A stretch of DNA of 64,000 nt from an alpha proteobacterium BAL199 (GCA_000171835.1 ABHC01000001.1:434001-498000); one strand, 5' to 3'. Shown: positions 1-9,157, counted from the first letter of the stretch. Translations and numbers: made by a program. The notes: a model not told the origin generated them from the letters alone.

Positions 1-729
1 CTCCGTCGGTGTGCCTTCGGCGATCTTGCGGCCGAAGTTCAGCACCACGACCTGATCCGACACACTCATCACCAGGTTCATGTGATGCTCGACCAGCAGG
101 ATCGAGATATGGCGGTGGTCGCGAATGCGCCGGACCACATCCTTGAATTCCTCGACCTCGTCATGGTTCAGGCCGCCGGCCGGCTCATCGAGCATCAGCA
201 GGGTCGGCTTGGCCGACAGGGCCCGGGCCAATTCCACGCGTTTCTGGGTGCCGAACGGCAGGGCCGCCACGGTCTCGCCGGCGATGTCGTCGAGCCGCAA
301 TTCCTCGAGCAGCGCCATCGCCTCGTCCCGCAGCGCCGTTTCCCGCCGCCGCATGCCGAGCAGCCGCAGGGCGTCGCTGACGAAGTTGCCCATGGTGCGG
401 GCGTGGGCGCCGATCAGGACGTTGTCCAGCACCGACAACTTGCCGAACAGGGCCAGGTTCTGGAACGTGCGGCCCAGGCCGACCTTGCTGATCCCGTGGA
501 TCGGGCTGTCGAAGATCGGTTTGCCGTCGACCCGGATGCTGCCGGAATCGGCCTGGTAGATCCGGCTGATGCAGTTGAACAGCGTCGTCTTGCCGGCGCC
601 GTTCGGCCCGATCAGCCCGGCAATCGCGCCGCGTTGCACGCTGAACGACACCCCGTCCAAGGCGACGATGCCGCCGAACGTGACCCGCACGTCCTCGACA
701 TCCAGCAGAGGGACTGCCGCCCCGGTCAT
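1..729 (-). CDS. livG: Branched-chain amino acid ABC transporter ATP-binding protein, LivG type (3' end outside window)
   Basis: The minus-strand frame opens at the ATG at 729 and runs off the left edge after 243 codons, so the C-terminus is missing. It has a Walker A motif GPNGAGKTT near residue 38, the LivG-typical stretch GLGRTFQNLALF, and a Walker B region LLMLDEPAGGLNHDE. The C-loop reads LPFGTQKRVELARAL, a common LivG variant of LSGGQ. This is the cytoplasmic ATPase of a high-affinity importer for branched-chain amino acids or related amides and acids. The permeases and binding protein should lie to the left. An IclR regulator gene lies upstream and an IclR-like palindrome sits about 200 bp before the start, so substrate-induced control is likely. 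The substrate cannot be read from the sequence. Confidence 0.88.
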   Translation of the reverse strand, partial: MTGAAVPLLDVEDVRVTFGGIVALDGVSFSVQRGAIAGLIGPNGAGKTTLFNCISRIYQADSGSIRVDGKPIFDSPIHGISKVGLGRTFQNLALFGKLSVLDNVLIGAHARTMGNFVSDALRLLGMRRRETALRDEAMALLEELRLDDIAGETVAALPFGTQKRVELARALSAKPTLLMLDEPAGGLNHDEVEEFKDVVRRIRDHRHISILLVEHHMNLVMSVSDQVVVLNFGRKIAEGTPTE

Positions 730-923
730 TGCGGGCACCGTCGGCGATTCATCGCCACACCGGCCCGCATGCAGCGGTTCCACCAGATCATGCCTTCCTC
801 CCTGATCCTCGGGCGGTCGTTTGGATGCCGCCGTTTCGGATCGCAGCTGCGGATTGGTGCCGCAGACTGCATGGATGACAGTTTGACCGGCCCGCAAACC
901 GTGTCAAACAAAATGAAATTATA

Positions 924-938
924 TTCCGTATATCGGAA
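924..938. promoter_or_regulatory. IclR-type palindrome upstream of livG
   Basis: TTCCG-TATAT-CGGAA is a perfect 5-5-5 inverted repeat in AT-rich DNA between the IclR gene's stop and the livG start. Palindromes of this shape are typical of IclR-family operators. Binding by the adjacent regulator is inferred. Confidence 0.5.
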
Positions 939-947
939 ATGTTTTCG

Positions 948-1820
948 TCAAACCCCAACTGTTGAGTGTAAAGCATTGACCGGATCTGCTGTTGGTGCCG
1001 CTGTGAACAGATCGCGACGGATGTGCTCGGCCATGTCGACCAAAGCCGGGCCAAACCGGCGTTCGATTGTGGATTGAGTCAGCCGCTGGCTTGCCCCACC
1101 GCAGTTGAAGGCCAGGATCTGTGCCCCGCCGTCCATGGCCACCGCCACGCCGGCCGAGGAAATGCCGTGATGCCATGCGCCAAGCGACATACAGAACCCG
1201 TGCGCGCGATAGTGCTGCATGGCGTCGTCCAGCGTTCGCTTGGTGTCGTCCCACCCATCGGGGTCGGAGTCGCGGATTCGGCCCAGCACGATCTGCCGCT
1301 CCCGCTCCGGCAGTACCGAAAGGTAGGCGCGCCCCATCGAGGTCAGGGCAATCGGTATGCGCGAACCGACGCCGAGCCGAAGAATCATCGGTCCGGCCCC
1401 GTGGCAAACCTCGGTGTAGATCATTGACAGACGGTCGGGGGTTCCCATCGCGATGGCACAGTCCGCGGCGTTGGCGAGTGCCTGCATGTGCGGCCGGGCC
1501 GCCGCCCGCAGGCCCGACGCCGCCAGGTGGCGATAGCCAAGCGCGAGAATTCCGGCGCCGAGTTGGTACTTCTCGAAACGCGGCAGGTAGCGCATGTAGC
1601 CGAGTGCGGTCAGCGTCTGGGTCAGGCGCGACACCGTCGATCGCGGGATGCCGGTGCGTTCGGCCAGCTCGCCGTTGCCGAGCAGTTCATCGTCGGGTCG
1701 GAAGGCCCGCAGGATCTCAAGCCCGCGAGCCAGCGCGGTCACGAAACCCGGATCGGAGTCGCGCCCGGCTTGCCAGTGTTCGACTGAGGCGATCCGAGGC
1801 CGTTTTGGTGGACGAGCCAT
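948..1820 (-). CDS. IclR family transcriptional regulator
   Basis: This 290-residue protein has the usual IclR architecture. An N-terminal winged helix (about residues 25-90) contains LARGLEILRAF and GIPRSTVSRLTQTLTALGY, and a C-terminal effector domain follows (about 100-275), with SMGRAYLSVLP near its middle. IclR proteins bind small catabolic intermediates and control nearby degradative or transport genes. It lies immediately upstream of livG on the same strand, and a TTCCG/CGGAA palindrome lies just past its stop codon in the livG promoter region. The simplest reading is that it controls that transporter operon. The effector is unknown. The ATG at 1820 gives the normal family length. Confidence 0.88.
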   Translation of the reverse strand: MARPPKRPRIASVEHWQAGRDSDPGFVTALARGLEILRAFRPDDELLGNGELAERTGIPRSTVSRLTQTLTALGYMRYLPRFEKYQLGAGILALGYRHLAASGLRAAARPHMQALANAADCAIAMGTPDRLSMIYTEVCHGAGPMILRLGVGSRIPIALTSMGRAYLSVLPERERQIVLGRIRDSDPDGWDDTKRTLDDAMQHYRAHGFCMSLGAWHHGISSAGVAVAMDGGAQILAFNCGGASQRLTQSTIERRFGPALVDMAEHIRRDLFTAAPTADPVNALHSTVGV

Positions 1821-1984
1821 CTGGCGCTCCTACCGCGGGGCCACAACGGCGCGGGCCGGTTCCTGGTCTCGATGTGCCGTCATGCGCACCTCGCAGTCCG
1901 TTGATCCGACTAGACATTGACGCTGATCATACGGTGCCCGGCTCGATCATGGGAGTCGCGACGTCAGACAGCGAAGCGGACCCC

Positions 1985-3010
1985 CTACTTTGACGTGTCG
2001 CAGAAACGGTTGAGCCAGGCGCCGTCGGGGTCCCGCTCGTCGCCGGATGGCAGAGGGCCCTGCGGGTTGCGGGCCCAGGCCGCGATATCGGCCACGACCC
2101 GGTCGCCCTTCAGGTCGCGAAACAGCATGTGATAGCCGTCGGGATACAGCACCACCCGCAGGTCCCGCTCGCCACCGGGGCGTAGCCGCAGCTTGCGCAG
2201 CATGGCGCACGTCGGCTTCTTCGGGACCAGATCGTCCTTGTCGCCATAAAGGACCAGCAAGGGTCCCTGTACCTGTGGGACAGCTGCCTGGGCGGCATCC
2301 ATCAGGTCGACCAGCCCGTAGACTGCGTCGACCCGAGGGTTCTTCAGGAACAACGGATCGCGCGCCAGCTTGCGCAGCATCTCGATGTTGTCGGACGGCT
2401 TGAATGGCAGGCCCCGCGGATTCAGCGGCAACCAGGGAATGGTGTGCCCGGCCAGTTCCAGCGCCCAGACCTGATAGCCTGGCATCCAGGCTCGGCCCCA
2501 GACCGCCGGTGCCGACACGATGGTGCCATCAGCCGCCAGCTCACCGGTCATCGCCAACAGGGCGACGGCCCCGCCCATGCTCTCGCCCATCAAATAGACC
2601 GGACGCCCGGGCAGTTCGCTGCGCACCAGCGCGACCAGCGCCCTTGCGTCGCCGACCATCGCCTCGAAGCCGTGCCAGCGACCCCAGGCACCGGCCCGGC
2701 CGAAGCCGCGCTGGTCGACCGCGAACACCGCTACCCCTGACTTGGCCAGGGTCGGTCCGAAATCGGCGAAGGCGTTGCTGTAGTCACCGAAGCCGTGCAG
2801 GGCCACGACCGCGGCTACCGCCTCGCCCTGCGGGCGCGAGGTCCGGATCGGCAGCCGCATTCCGTCGGCCATCACCGCCCATTGATCGTCGACCAGCCAG
2901 GGTTGCCGATCCGATGGACCGAACGTGACAATCATAGGCGCGCAGGCCGTCAAAAACAGCGACAGGATGAGGGCGAGAACCGGGAGCGCGCGGCTCCGCT
3001 CAGGCGGCAT
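1985..3010 (-). CDS. Lipoprotein alpha/beta hydrolase (monoacylglycerol lipase / lysophospholipase type)
   Basis: The product is a 341-residue serine hydrolase. The start at 3010 is preferred because it gives a clean lipoprotein signal: MPPERSRALPVLAL, then the lipobox LTAC. The hydrolase fold shows ALHGFGDYSNAF (oxyanion region), the nucleophile elbow GESMGGAVAL, the acid region LLVLYGDKDDLVP and a C-terminal DGYHMLFRD histidine. This matches the Hydrolase_4 group of monoacylglycerol lipases and lysophospholipases, here probably anchored to a membrane facing the periplasm. The start overlaps the end of the upstream ABC ATPase gene by 11 bp, so the two are translationally coupled. The exact lipid substrate is not known. 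Confidence 0.87.
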   Translation of the reverse strand: MPPERSRALPVLALILSLFLTACAPMIVTFGPSDRQPWLVDDQWAVMADGMRLPIRTSRPQGEAVAAVVALHGFGDYSNAFADFGPTLAKSGVAVFAVDQRGFGRAGAWGRWHGFEAMVGDARALVALVRSELPGRPVYLMGESMGGAVALLAMTGELAADGTIVSAPAVWGRAWMPGYQVWALELAGHTIPWLPLNPRGLPFKPSDNIEMLRKLARDPLFLKNPRVDAVYGLVDLMDAAQAAVPQVQGPLLVLYGDKDDLVPKKPTCAMLRKLRLRPGGERDLRVVLYPDGYHMLFRDLKGDRVVADIAAWARNPQGPLPSGDERDPDGAWLNRFCDTSK

Positions 3011-4055
3011 GCTCGTCCGACGGGATGGTGGCGGCCTCACCGCCGGTCAGCGCCAGGAAGATATCCTCCAGATCGCTCTCGCGGGTCTCGATGTCGGCGA
3101 CGTGCAGCCCTGCTGCTTGGACGGCGCCTAAGAGGCGCGGCAGGCGGATCCGGCTCTTGGCATAGGCGACGTGCAGCCGGCCGTCCGGTAGCAGAGCGAA
3201 GCCCAGTTCGGCCAGCGACCCTGGCACCGTCTCGATGCTCTCCTCGATCGTGACCAGCAGCTCCTTGCGGTCCAGCCGGCCGACAAGGTTGCGGGTGGTG
3301 TCGCAGGCGACGATCGCGCCGTGGTCGATGATCGCAACCCGGTCGCACAGCGCCTCGGCTTCTTCCAGGTAGTGGGTGGTCAGCAGCACCGTAACGCCGG
3401 TGTCCCGCAAAGCACGGACGTTGTCCCAGAGCTTGCGGCGCAGTTCGACGTCGACGCCGGCGGTCGGCTCGTCCAGCACCAGGATCGGCGGGTTGTGCAC
3501 CATCGCCTTGGCGACCAGCAGCCGGCGCCGCATGCCACCGGACAGCGAGCGGGTGTAGGCGTCGGCCTTGTCGGTCAGGCCGACCGTTTCCAGGATCTCG
3601 GCGGTCCGTCGTTCGGCGGCCGGCACGCCGTACATGCCGGCCTGCAGTTCCAGCGTCTCGCGCGGCGAGAAGAACGCGTCGATGTTCAGTTCCTGCGGCA
3701 CCACGCCGATCGCCGCGCGGGCGTTGCGCGGGTCCTGGTCGATGTCGATGCCCCAGATCCGGGCCTGGCCGGCGCTTTTCACGACCAGTCCGGCCAGAAT
3801 GTTGATCAACGTTGACTTGCCGGCGCCGTTCGGGCCCAGCAGGCCGAACATCTCGCCGCGCCGCACGGCCAGGTCGACGCCGTTCAGCGCGTCCTTGCCG
3901 GGCCTGCCCTTGCGGCCGGCATAGGTTTTACGCAGCCCGCGGATCTCCAACGCCAACTCGGGCGCTGCGTCTGCCGCCGCAGCCTGGGAACTGCCGGGAA
4001 AGCGGGTGACTGTGGCGGATTGGCCCGCGGATTGGGTGTTCTCGGCGATGGGCAT
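3000..4055 (-). CDS. ABC-2 type transporter ATP-binding protein (DrrA/YadG-like)
   Basis: The product is a 351-residue ATPase. The chosen start at 4055 gives an N-terminal low-complexity tail of about 35 residues before the ATPase core. Longer upstream reading would run into the divergent zinc-finger gene. Walker A is [17 protein letters not shown], the signature is LSGGMRRRLLVAKAM, and Walker B is ILVLDEPTAGVDVELR, followed by a switch histidine in LLTTHYLEEAE. The C-terminal 90 residues resemble the regulatory tail of drug-exporter ATPases. Such proteins normally pair with an ABC-2 permease, but none lies next to it: the coupled downstream gene is a lipoprotein lipase. The exported substrate, perhaps a lipid or drug, is unknown. 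Confidence 0.85.
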   Translation of the reverse strand: MPIAENTQSAGQSATVTRFPGSSQAAAADAAPELALEIRGLRKTYAGRKGRPGKDALNGVDLAVRRGEMFGLLGPNGAGKSTLINILAGLVVKSAGQARIWGIDIDQDPRNARAAIGVVPQELNIDAFFSPRETLELQAGMYGVPAAERRTAEILETVGLTDKADAYTRSLSGGMRRRLLVAKAMVHNPPILVLDEPTAGVDVELRRKLWDNVRALRDTGVTVLLTTHYLEEAEALCDRVAIIDHGAIVACDTTRNLVGRLDRKELLVTIEESIETVPGSLAELGFALLPDGRLHVAYAKSRIRLPRLLGAVQAAGLHVADIETRESDLEDIFLALTGGEAATIPSDEHAA

Positions 4056-4190
4056 GATGGCCGTGAAATCCTTGCGATCGGCGGCGCTCTGCGTATCATC
4101 CGGGGCCGCGCTGGACAAGCGGGCGCCTGTCCCGCATATGGGGCGGCAGGGCGCCGCGTCCAGCCGGATGCCGAGTCGGGGGAGTGTTTC

Positions 4191-4376
4191 ATGGCCCAGC
4201 CGTTTGAGACTATTGAGGTCACCAGCCATACCGTCGCTTGCGACGGTGGCGGCGGGGCGCTCGGCCATCCGCGGGTGTTCCTGGAGATCGACGAGGACGT
4301 GCACAAGGTGGTGTGCCCGTACTGCTCGCGCACTTACGTGCTGGTCGAGAAGGCCGAGGACGGCCGCGCCGCCTGA
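4191..4376 (+). CDS. Zinc-finger protein of the zf-CHCC (NDUFS6-like) family
   Basis: This 61-residue protein shows the Cys-His-Cys-Cys pattern: VACDGGGGALGHPRVFLEI, then VVCPYCSRTYVL. That spacing fits the small zf-CHCC domain related to the 13-kDa zinc subunit (NDUFS6) of respiratory complex I, which alphaproteobacteria often encode away from the nuo operon. The start at 4191 gives the usual length of about 60 residues. It is transcribed divergently from the ABC ATPase gene with about 135 bp between starts, and ends 16 bp from the convergent YHS gene. A complex I assembly or subunit role comes from the family and is not shown here. Confidence 0.82.
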   Translation: MAQPFETIEVTSHTVACDGGGGALGHPRVFLEIDEDVHKVVCPYCSRTYVLVEKAEDGRAA

Positions 4377-4392
4377 GTGGTCTGCGTCGTCG

Positions 4393-4863
4393 TTACTGGA
4401 TCACCTTCGGCCAGTTGCCGTCGGCGGCCCTGATGTGGCCGGGAATGTCCTCGATCCACTTGGACTGAACTTCGGCGTTGTAGTTCAGGTACAGCTTGCC
4501 ATCGACGATCTTCCAATGCGCCGGGTCGCCCTTGGCGGTGTAGCCCTGGGAGACCGCCCACGCGCAGTAACCACCGTACTGCGGGGCGTACTTCGCCGGC
4601 TCGGCGTCAAACGCGGCCTTGTTCGCCGCAGACGCGAAGTACCAGGTCGCACCCTGGTAGGAACTCTTGAAATTCGACGATCCTTCGACCGGTTTGCCTT
4701 CGGTGAAATAGGCGACCGGATCGTAGCCGTTGACTGCCAGGCTCGACAGGAAGCCGGTGTAGACCGGTGCTTCGGCAGCCCGAGCTTGATGCAGAGACGC
4801 ATTGCCCGCGCCGCAGGCCAGTACCGTCGCGGTTACCAGGGCAACAAGTACATGCGTTTTCAT
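4393..4863 (-). CDS. Exported YHS domain-containing protein
   Basis: The product has 156 residues. The start at 4863 gives a signal peptide (MKTHVLVALVTATVLACGAG with a later ARAAEA cleavage-like site). The rest is one YHS domain: LAVNGYDPVAYFTEGKPVEG, then aromatic residues and YGGYCAWAVSQG. YHS domains are linked to metal binding, often copper or other soft metals, in exported proteins of this size. A cysteine before AWAVSQG and the histidine in DPAHWKIVDGKLYLNYN are conserved features. It is monocistronic between the convergent zinc-finger gene and the upstream FkbM gene. No partner is evident and the biochemical role is uncertain. Confidence 0.82.
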   Translation of the reverse strand: MKTHVLVALVTATVLACGAGNASLHQARAAEAPVYTGFLSSLAVNGYDPVAYFTEGKPVEGSSNFKSSYQGATWYFASAANKAAFDAEPAKYAPQYGGYCAWAVSQGYTAKGDPAHWKIVDGKLYLNYNAEVQSKWIEDIPGHIRAADGNWPKVIQ

Positions 4864-4972
4864 GACTGAGACCTCACGATTACCCGATGCCAAGTGTCCC
4901 TGCCAAATGCTCGATAGGCGCGGATGGTTACGCGGACGTGTTCTTCTCAGGTCTGAACGACAGGTCGGTTGC

Positions 4973-5728
4973 TCATGAGACCCTGGTCTGACCCGACATG
5001 TGAATCCCGACGGTTCGGGCAGGACCGGCCCAATCCCAGAACCTTCGTGATGACGCGTAATAGTGCGGAGTTCCACCTCGTGAGAGGTCGCTGTGGAACA
5101 ATGGCTTGGCGACGTTCTCCGGCGTCACGGGGTAGTGCACCGGCCGTCGTTCCTCCGTCACGCCGATGGCCCATACATGGGTAAAATGCTTGATCAAAAA
5201 TTTCAGGGTGGCGCTGTAGATATCCGGGTCAATCGCAAAGATCTCCAACTGGACGATATCGGGCGGGGAGTGCCGCACGGTCTGTTCTGCGCCCTTCAGA
5301 ACGGAGAGTTCCGCGCCTTCGACATCAATCTTCCAGAAATTGGCACGGGGAAGGCCGAGACTGTCGAGCGTGCGGACCTCGACCTCTTCGGCCTCACCCG
5401 GATCGGAGTCGTCGTGCTTGATGTTCTCGAAAAACGATCTGGACAGGCTGGCTGCCCCGCTGTTCCGGCGGGGCACCATCATCGTCTGGCGACCGCTGCG
5501 ATCCGACAGCGCATAGGGCAAAAGATGGAATGACGGGTGTTCGGTGACTGTGCGAGGAATCAGGTCGCGATTTCGGGCGAGCGGTTCGAACCCGTACACG
5601 GCAGACGCTTGACCGCCCAGATATCGAGCCGCATTGGTGCCGTGGAAGGTGCCGATATCAAAAACCACATTTCCTGGTCTCAAAAACCACCTGGCGCTCC
5701 ATGACTCGAGCGAATTCGGGTGCGTCAT
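4973..5728 (-). CDS. FkbM family SAM-dependent methyltransferase
   Basis: The product has 251 residues. The SAM-binding motif I is VVFDIGTFHGTNAARYL (about residues 21-37), followed by VYGFEPLARN. The FkbM hallmark FWKIDVEGAELSVLKGAE appears in the middle, with LQLEIFAID-like sequence after it. FkbM enzymes O-methylate sugars or polyketides, and in alphaproteobacteria they are often linked to surface glycans. Here the gene is isolated, with no glycan cluster beside it, so the acceptor is unknown. The C-terminal 70 residues are less conserved. The 110 bp downstream and 175 bp upstream hold no other gene that I can see. Confidence 0.85.
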   Translation of the reverse strand: MTHPNSLESWSARWFLRPGNVVFDIGTFHGTNAARYLGGQASAVYGFEPLARNRDLIPRTVTEHPSFHLLPYALSDRSGRQTMMVPRRNSGAASLSRSFFENIKHDDSDPGEAEEVEVRTLDSLGLPRANFWKIDVEGAELSVLKGAEQTVRHSPPDIVQLEIFAIDPDIYSATLKFLIKHFTHVWAIGVTEERRPVHYPVTPENVAKPLFHSDLSRGGTPHYYASSRRFWDWAGPARTVGIHMSGQTRVS

Positions 5729-5903
5729 CGGAGATACTCCGGGGCCATTTGCCGATGTCCGTCTAGTCGAATGTCACGATTGCGGCAATGCGGTTTGGCT
5801 AAAGTCGGCTGACGGGGCGGTGTGGCACGCAGATCGTTGGGCCCGTCGGTCCTGAGGCCCGAACCGATTGACTCTGTCTCAGCAAGCCCGGGACGATCTG
5901 AAG

Positions 5904-6248
5904 TCAGCGACGACTGGCCGATGCGCAGTCGAAGCAGGTCGGAACGGTCGGGTCGACGGCGAGGCGCTTCGGCTCGATCTCTTCGCCGCAAGCGACGCAG
6001 TAGCCATAATCGCCGTCGTCGATTCGTTTGAGCGCGGCTTGGACCCGCACGATCTGCTGGCTGCGCAGCCGCTCGGTCGCCTGGGCCATCGCCTGCATCT
6101 GCATGGCGTCCATCCGCGACAACCGGCCGACCGACGCCTGGTCCAGTTCGACCGGCTTGCGGCTGTCCGCGGTGCTGTCGGTGGACCGCCGCAGTTCGTC
6201 CAGTCGTTCAGTCAGTGCGTGCCGCACGCTCTCCAGGTCAACTTCCAT
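5904..6248 (-). CDS. TraR/DksA family zinc-finger protein
   Basis: The product has 114 residues with start at 6248 (MEVDLESVRHAL). A long helical N-terminus (about residues 1-75) is followed by a four-cysteine zinc finger: GYCVACGEEIEPKRL and then PTCFDCASASRR. This is the short DksA/TraR layout that inserts into the secondary channel of RNA polymerase. It is shorter than true DksA of about 150 residues, and the coiled-coil tip carries DAMQMQAMAQATERL where canonical DksA has acidic tip residues. It may therefore be a paralogue without full ppGpp cooperation. It is divergent from polA with about 80 bp between the starts. Confidence 0.85.
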   Translation of the reverse strand: MEVDLESVRHALTERLDELRRSTDSTADSRKPVELDQASVGRLSRMDAMQMQAMAQATERLRSQQIVRVQAALKRIDDGDYGYCVACGEEIEPKRLAVDPTVPTCFDCASASRR

Positions 6249-6325
6249 CGTCCCACCACACTTGCCCCGTCGGCGTTGCGGAGTAGAGTCCGGCACCGCG
6301 TCCGAACCCGTCCGAGAAAGGCCTG

Positions 6326-9157
6326 ATGATGGCCGAGTCCGATCCGAAGCCCGAGACCGCCGCTCCGCCGCCCGCCGCGAAGGAGCAGAGCCATCTCTAC
6401 CTAGTGGACGGCTCGGGCTACATCTTCAGAGCCTATCACGCCTTGCCGCCGATGAATCGGCCGGACGGCACGCCGGTGAACGCGGTGTTCGGCTTTTCCT
6501 CCATGCTGGTCCGGCTGATCGACGACCTGGATGCCGATCATGTGGCGGTAATCTTCGACGCCGGACGGACCACGTTCCGCAACGAGATCTACCCCGAGTA
6601 CAAGGCCCAGCGCCCGGAGGCGCCGGAGGATCTGGTGCCGCAGTTCTCGCTGATCCGCGACGCCACCCGCGCCTTCAATGTGCCGTGCATTGAGATGGAC
6701 GGCTTCGAGGCCGACGACCTGATCGCGACCTACGCCCGGCTGGCCAGCGAGCGCGGCTGGCGGGTCACCGTGGTGTCCTCCGACAAGGACCTGATGCAAC
6801 TGGTCAAGGACGGGATCGACATGTTCGATCCCATGAAGAACCGACCGATCGGGCGGGCCGAGGTGATCGAGAAGTTCGGAGTGCCGCCGGAGAAGGTGGT
6901 CGACGTTCAGTCGCTTGCCGGCGACAGCGTCGACAACGTCCCTGGCGTACCGGGCATCGGCATCAAGACCGCCGCCCAGCTGATCGACGAGTATGGCGAC
7001 CTGGAGTCGCTGCTGGCGCGGGCCGGTGAGATCAAGCAGCCGAAGCGCCGCGAGAATCTCATCGAATACGCCGAGAAGGCGCGGATCTCCAAGCAACTGG
7101 TCACGCTGCGCGACGATGTCGAGGTTTCCGAAGCGTTGGAGGCATTGGCGGTCCGGCACATCGACCCCGCGATGGTGCTGCCGTTCCTGAAGGAACAGGG
7201 GTTCAAGCGGCTGGTTGCCCGTTTCGAGAGCGAGGAGGTGCAAGCAGGCGGCAGTTCCGAAACGGTGGCGATCACCGAACCCGCGGGCGAGGCGGCTGGA
7301 TACGAACTAGTGCAGGACATCGCGGCTTTGGAGCGCTGGATCGTAGCGGCCCAGGACCTCGGCACGGTGGCTTTCGACACCGAGACCACCAGCCTGGACT
7401 GCATGCGGGCCGACCTGGTCGGGGTGTCGCTTGCGGTGGCTCCGGGCAAGGCCTGCTACATCCCGCTGCGACATGTCGGCCGACAGGCCCAGGGCGACCT
7501 GCTCGGTGCCGGGCCGGCCGAGGAAGCGCCGAAGCAGATCCCGTTCGACACCGCGATGGCGCGGCTTAAGGACCTGCTGGAGAATCCCGCGGTGCTGAAG
7601 ATCGCCCACAACGCCAAGTACGACGCGCTGGTGCTGAGCCGGCCCAAGAACGGCGGCATCACGGTCGCGCCGATCGACGACACCATGTGCCTGTCCTACG
7701 TGCTGGAAGGCGGGCTGCACGGCCACGGCCTCGACGAACTGGCCACGCTTCACCTCGGCCATACCAACATCAAGTTCGAGGAGGTGTGCGGCAAGGGCAA
7801 GACCCAGATCGGCTTTGCCGAGGCGCCGATCGACAAGGCCTGCGCCTACGCGGCGGAGGACGCCGACGTCACGTTCCGCCTGCACGCCCTGCTGAAGCCG
7901 CGGCTGGTGCCGGAACGCATGACCACGGTGTACGAGACCCTGGAGCGCGCGCTGATCCCGGTGCTGGTCGGGATGGAGCGCAACGGCATCAAGGTCGACC
8001 CGACGATCCTGCGAGACATGTCGGCCGATTTCGCCAAACGGCTGGTGACCTTGGAAGGCGAGATCCACGAGCAGGCCGGGGAGCCGTTCAACGTCGGCTC
8101 GCCCAAGCAGCTTGGCGAGATCCTGTTCGACAAGATGGGATTGGCCGGTGGCAAGAAGGGCAAGACCGGCGCCTACGGCACCGGCGCCGACGTGCTGGAG
8201 ACGTTGGCGGCCGAGGGCTCCGACTTCGCGCGCAAGGTGCTGGACTGGCGCCAGATCGCCAAGCTGAAGTCGACCTACACTGACGCGTTGGTGGAGACCA
8301 TCAACGCCGAGACCGGGCGGGTCCACACCTCCTACTCGATGGTTGGTGCGGCGACCGGGCGGCTGTCGTCGAACGACCCGAACCTGCAGAACATCCCGAT
8401 CCGCACCGAGGAGGGTCGCAAGATCCGAACGGCGTTCGTCGCCGAACCGGGCAACGTGCTGCTGTCGGTCGACTACTCGCAGATCGAACTGCGGCTGGTT
8501 GCCGACATCGCCGGCATCGAGAGCCTGCGCAAGGCGTTTCTGGACGGCATCGACATTCACGCCCAGACCGCGTCGGAAGTGTTCGGGGTGCCGCTGTCGG
8601 AGATGACGCCGGACATCCGGCGCAAGGCCAAGGCGATCAACTTCGGGATCATCTACGGGATCTCGGGTTTCGGTCTCGCCCGCCAACTCAGCACCTCGCA
8701 GGCCGAGGCCCAGGCGTACATCAACGCCTATTTCGAGCGGTTCCCCGGTATCCGCGACTACATGACTGAGATGAAGACCTTCGCGCGTGAGCACGGCTTC
8801 GTGGAGACCAAGTTCGGCCGCAAGGTCCACATCCAGGCGATCCGCGACAAGAACCCGGCAATGCGAAACTTCGGCGAACGCGCCGCGATCAACGCGCCGA
8901 TCCAGGGCACCGCTGCCGATGTGATCAAGCGGGCGATGGTCCGGCTACCGGTCGCGCTCGACAAGGCCCAGTCGAAAGCCCGCATGTTGCTTCAGGTCCA
9001 TGACGAACTGCTGTTCGAGGTGCCGGAGGACGACGTCGAGGCGACCTCGGCGCTGGTTCGCGAGGTGATGGAGGGGGCGGCGGCCCCGCAGTTGAATCTG
9101 TCGGTCCCGCTGATCGCTGAGGCCGGCTGGGGCAAGAGCTGGTCGGAGGCGCACTGA
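6326..9157 (+). CDS. polA: DNA polymerase I
   Basis: This is a full-length 943-residue PolA. The N-terminal 5'-3' exonuclease/FEN domain (about 22-310) has YLVDGSGYIFRAYHAL, FEADDLIATYA and GDSVDNVPGVPGIG. The 3'-5' proofreading domain (about 330-530) keeps the catalytic DTETTSLD at about 351 and AHNAKYDALVL. The polymerase domain has ATGRLSSNDPNLQNIP, motif A VDYSQIELR (about 716), motif B RRKAKAINFGIIYG and motif C QVHDELLFEVP (about 891). It fills gaps during repair and Okazaki fragment processing in the cytoplasm. The first codons are ATG ATG, so the start could be 6326 or 6329. A stem-loop follows the stop. Confidence 0.97.
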   Translation: MMAESDPKPETAAPPPAAKEQSHLYLVDGSGYIFRAYHALPPMNRPDGTPVNAVFGFSSMLVRLIDDLDADHVAVIFDAGRTTFRNEIYPEYKAQRPEAPEDLVPQFSLIRDATRAFNVPCIEMDGFEADDLIATYARLASERGWRVTVVSSDKDLMQLVKDGIDMFDPMKNRPIGRAEVIEKFGVPPEKVVDVQSLAGDSVDNVPGVPGIGIKTAAQLIDEYGDLESLLARAGEIKQPKRRENLIEYAEKARISKQLVTLRDDVEVSEALEALAVRHIDPAMVLPFLKEQGFKRLVARFESEEVQAGGSSETVAITEPAGEAAGYELVQDIAALERWIVAAQDLGTVAFDTETTSLDCMRADLVGVSLAVAPGKACYIPLRHVGRQAQGDLLGAGPAEEAPKQIPFDTAMARLKDLLENPAVLKIAHNAKYDALVLSRPKNGGITVAPIDDTMCLSYVLEGGLHGHGLDELATLHLGHTNIKFEEVCGKGKTQIGFAEAPIDKACAYAAEDADVTFRLHALLKPRLVPERMTTVYETLERALIPVLVGMERNGIKVDPTILRDMSADFAKRLVTLEGEIHEQAGEPFNVGSPKQLGEILFDKMGLAGGKKGKTGAYGTGADVLETLAAEGSDFARKVLDWRQIAKLKSTYTDALVETINAETGRVHTSYSMVGAATGRLSSNDPNLQNIPIRTEEGRKIRTAFVAEPGNVLLSVDYSQIELRLVADIAGIESLRKAFLDGIDIHAQTASEVFGVPLSEMTPDIRRKAKAINFGIIYGISGFGLARQLSTSQAEAQAYINAYFERFPGIRDYMTEMKTFAREHGFVETKFGRKVHIQAIRDKNPAMRNFGERAAINAPIQGTAADVIKRAMVRLPVALDKAQSKARMLLQVHDELLFEVPEDDVEATSALVREVMEGAAAPQLNLSVPLIAEAGWGKSWSEAH

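Noticed and set aside
82-1077. 331-residue plus-strand frame over livG and the IclR gene end
   Set aside because: It overlaps a clear LivG sequence on the other strand and lacks any domain.
7307-8830. 500-residue open frame antisense to polA
   Set aside because: Runs opposite the conserved exonuclease and polymerase domains of PolA and shows no recognisable domain.
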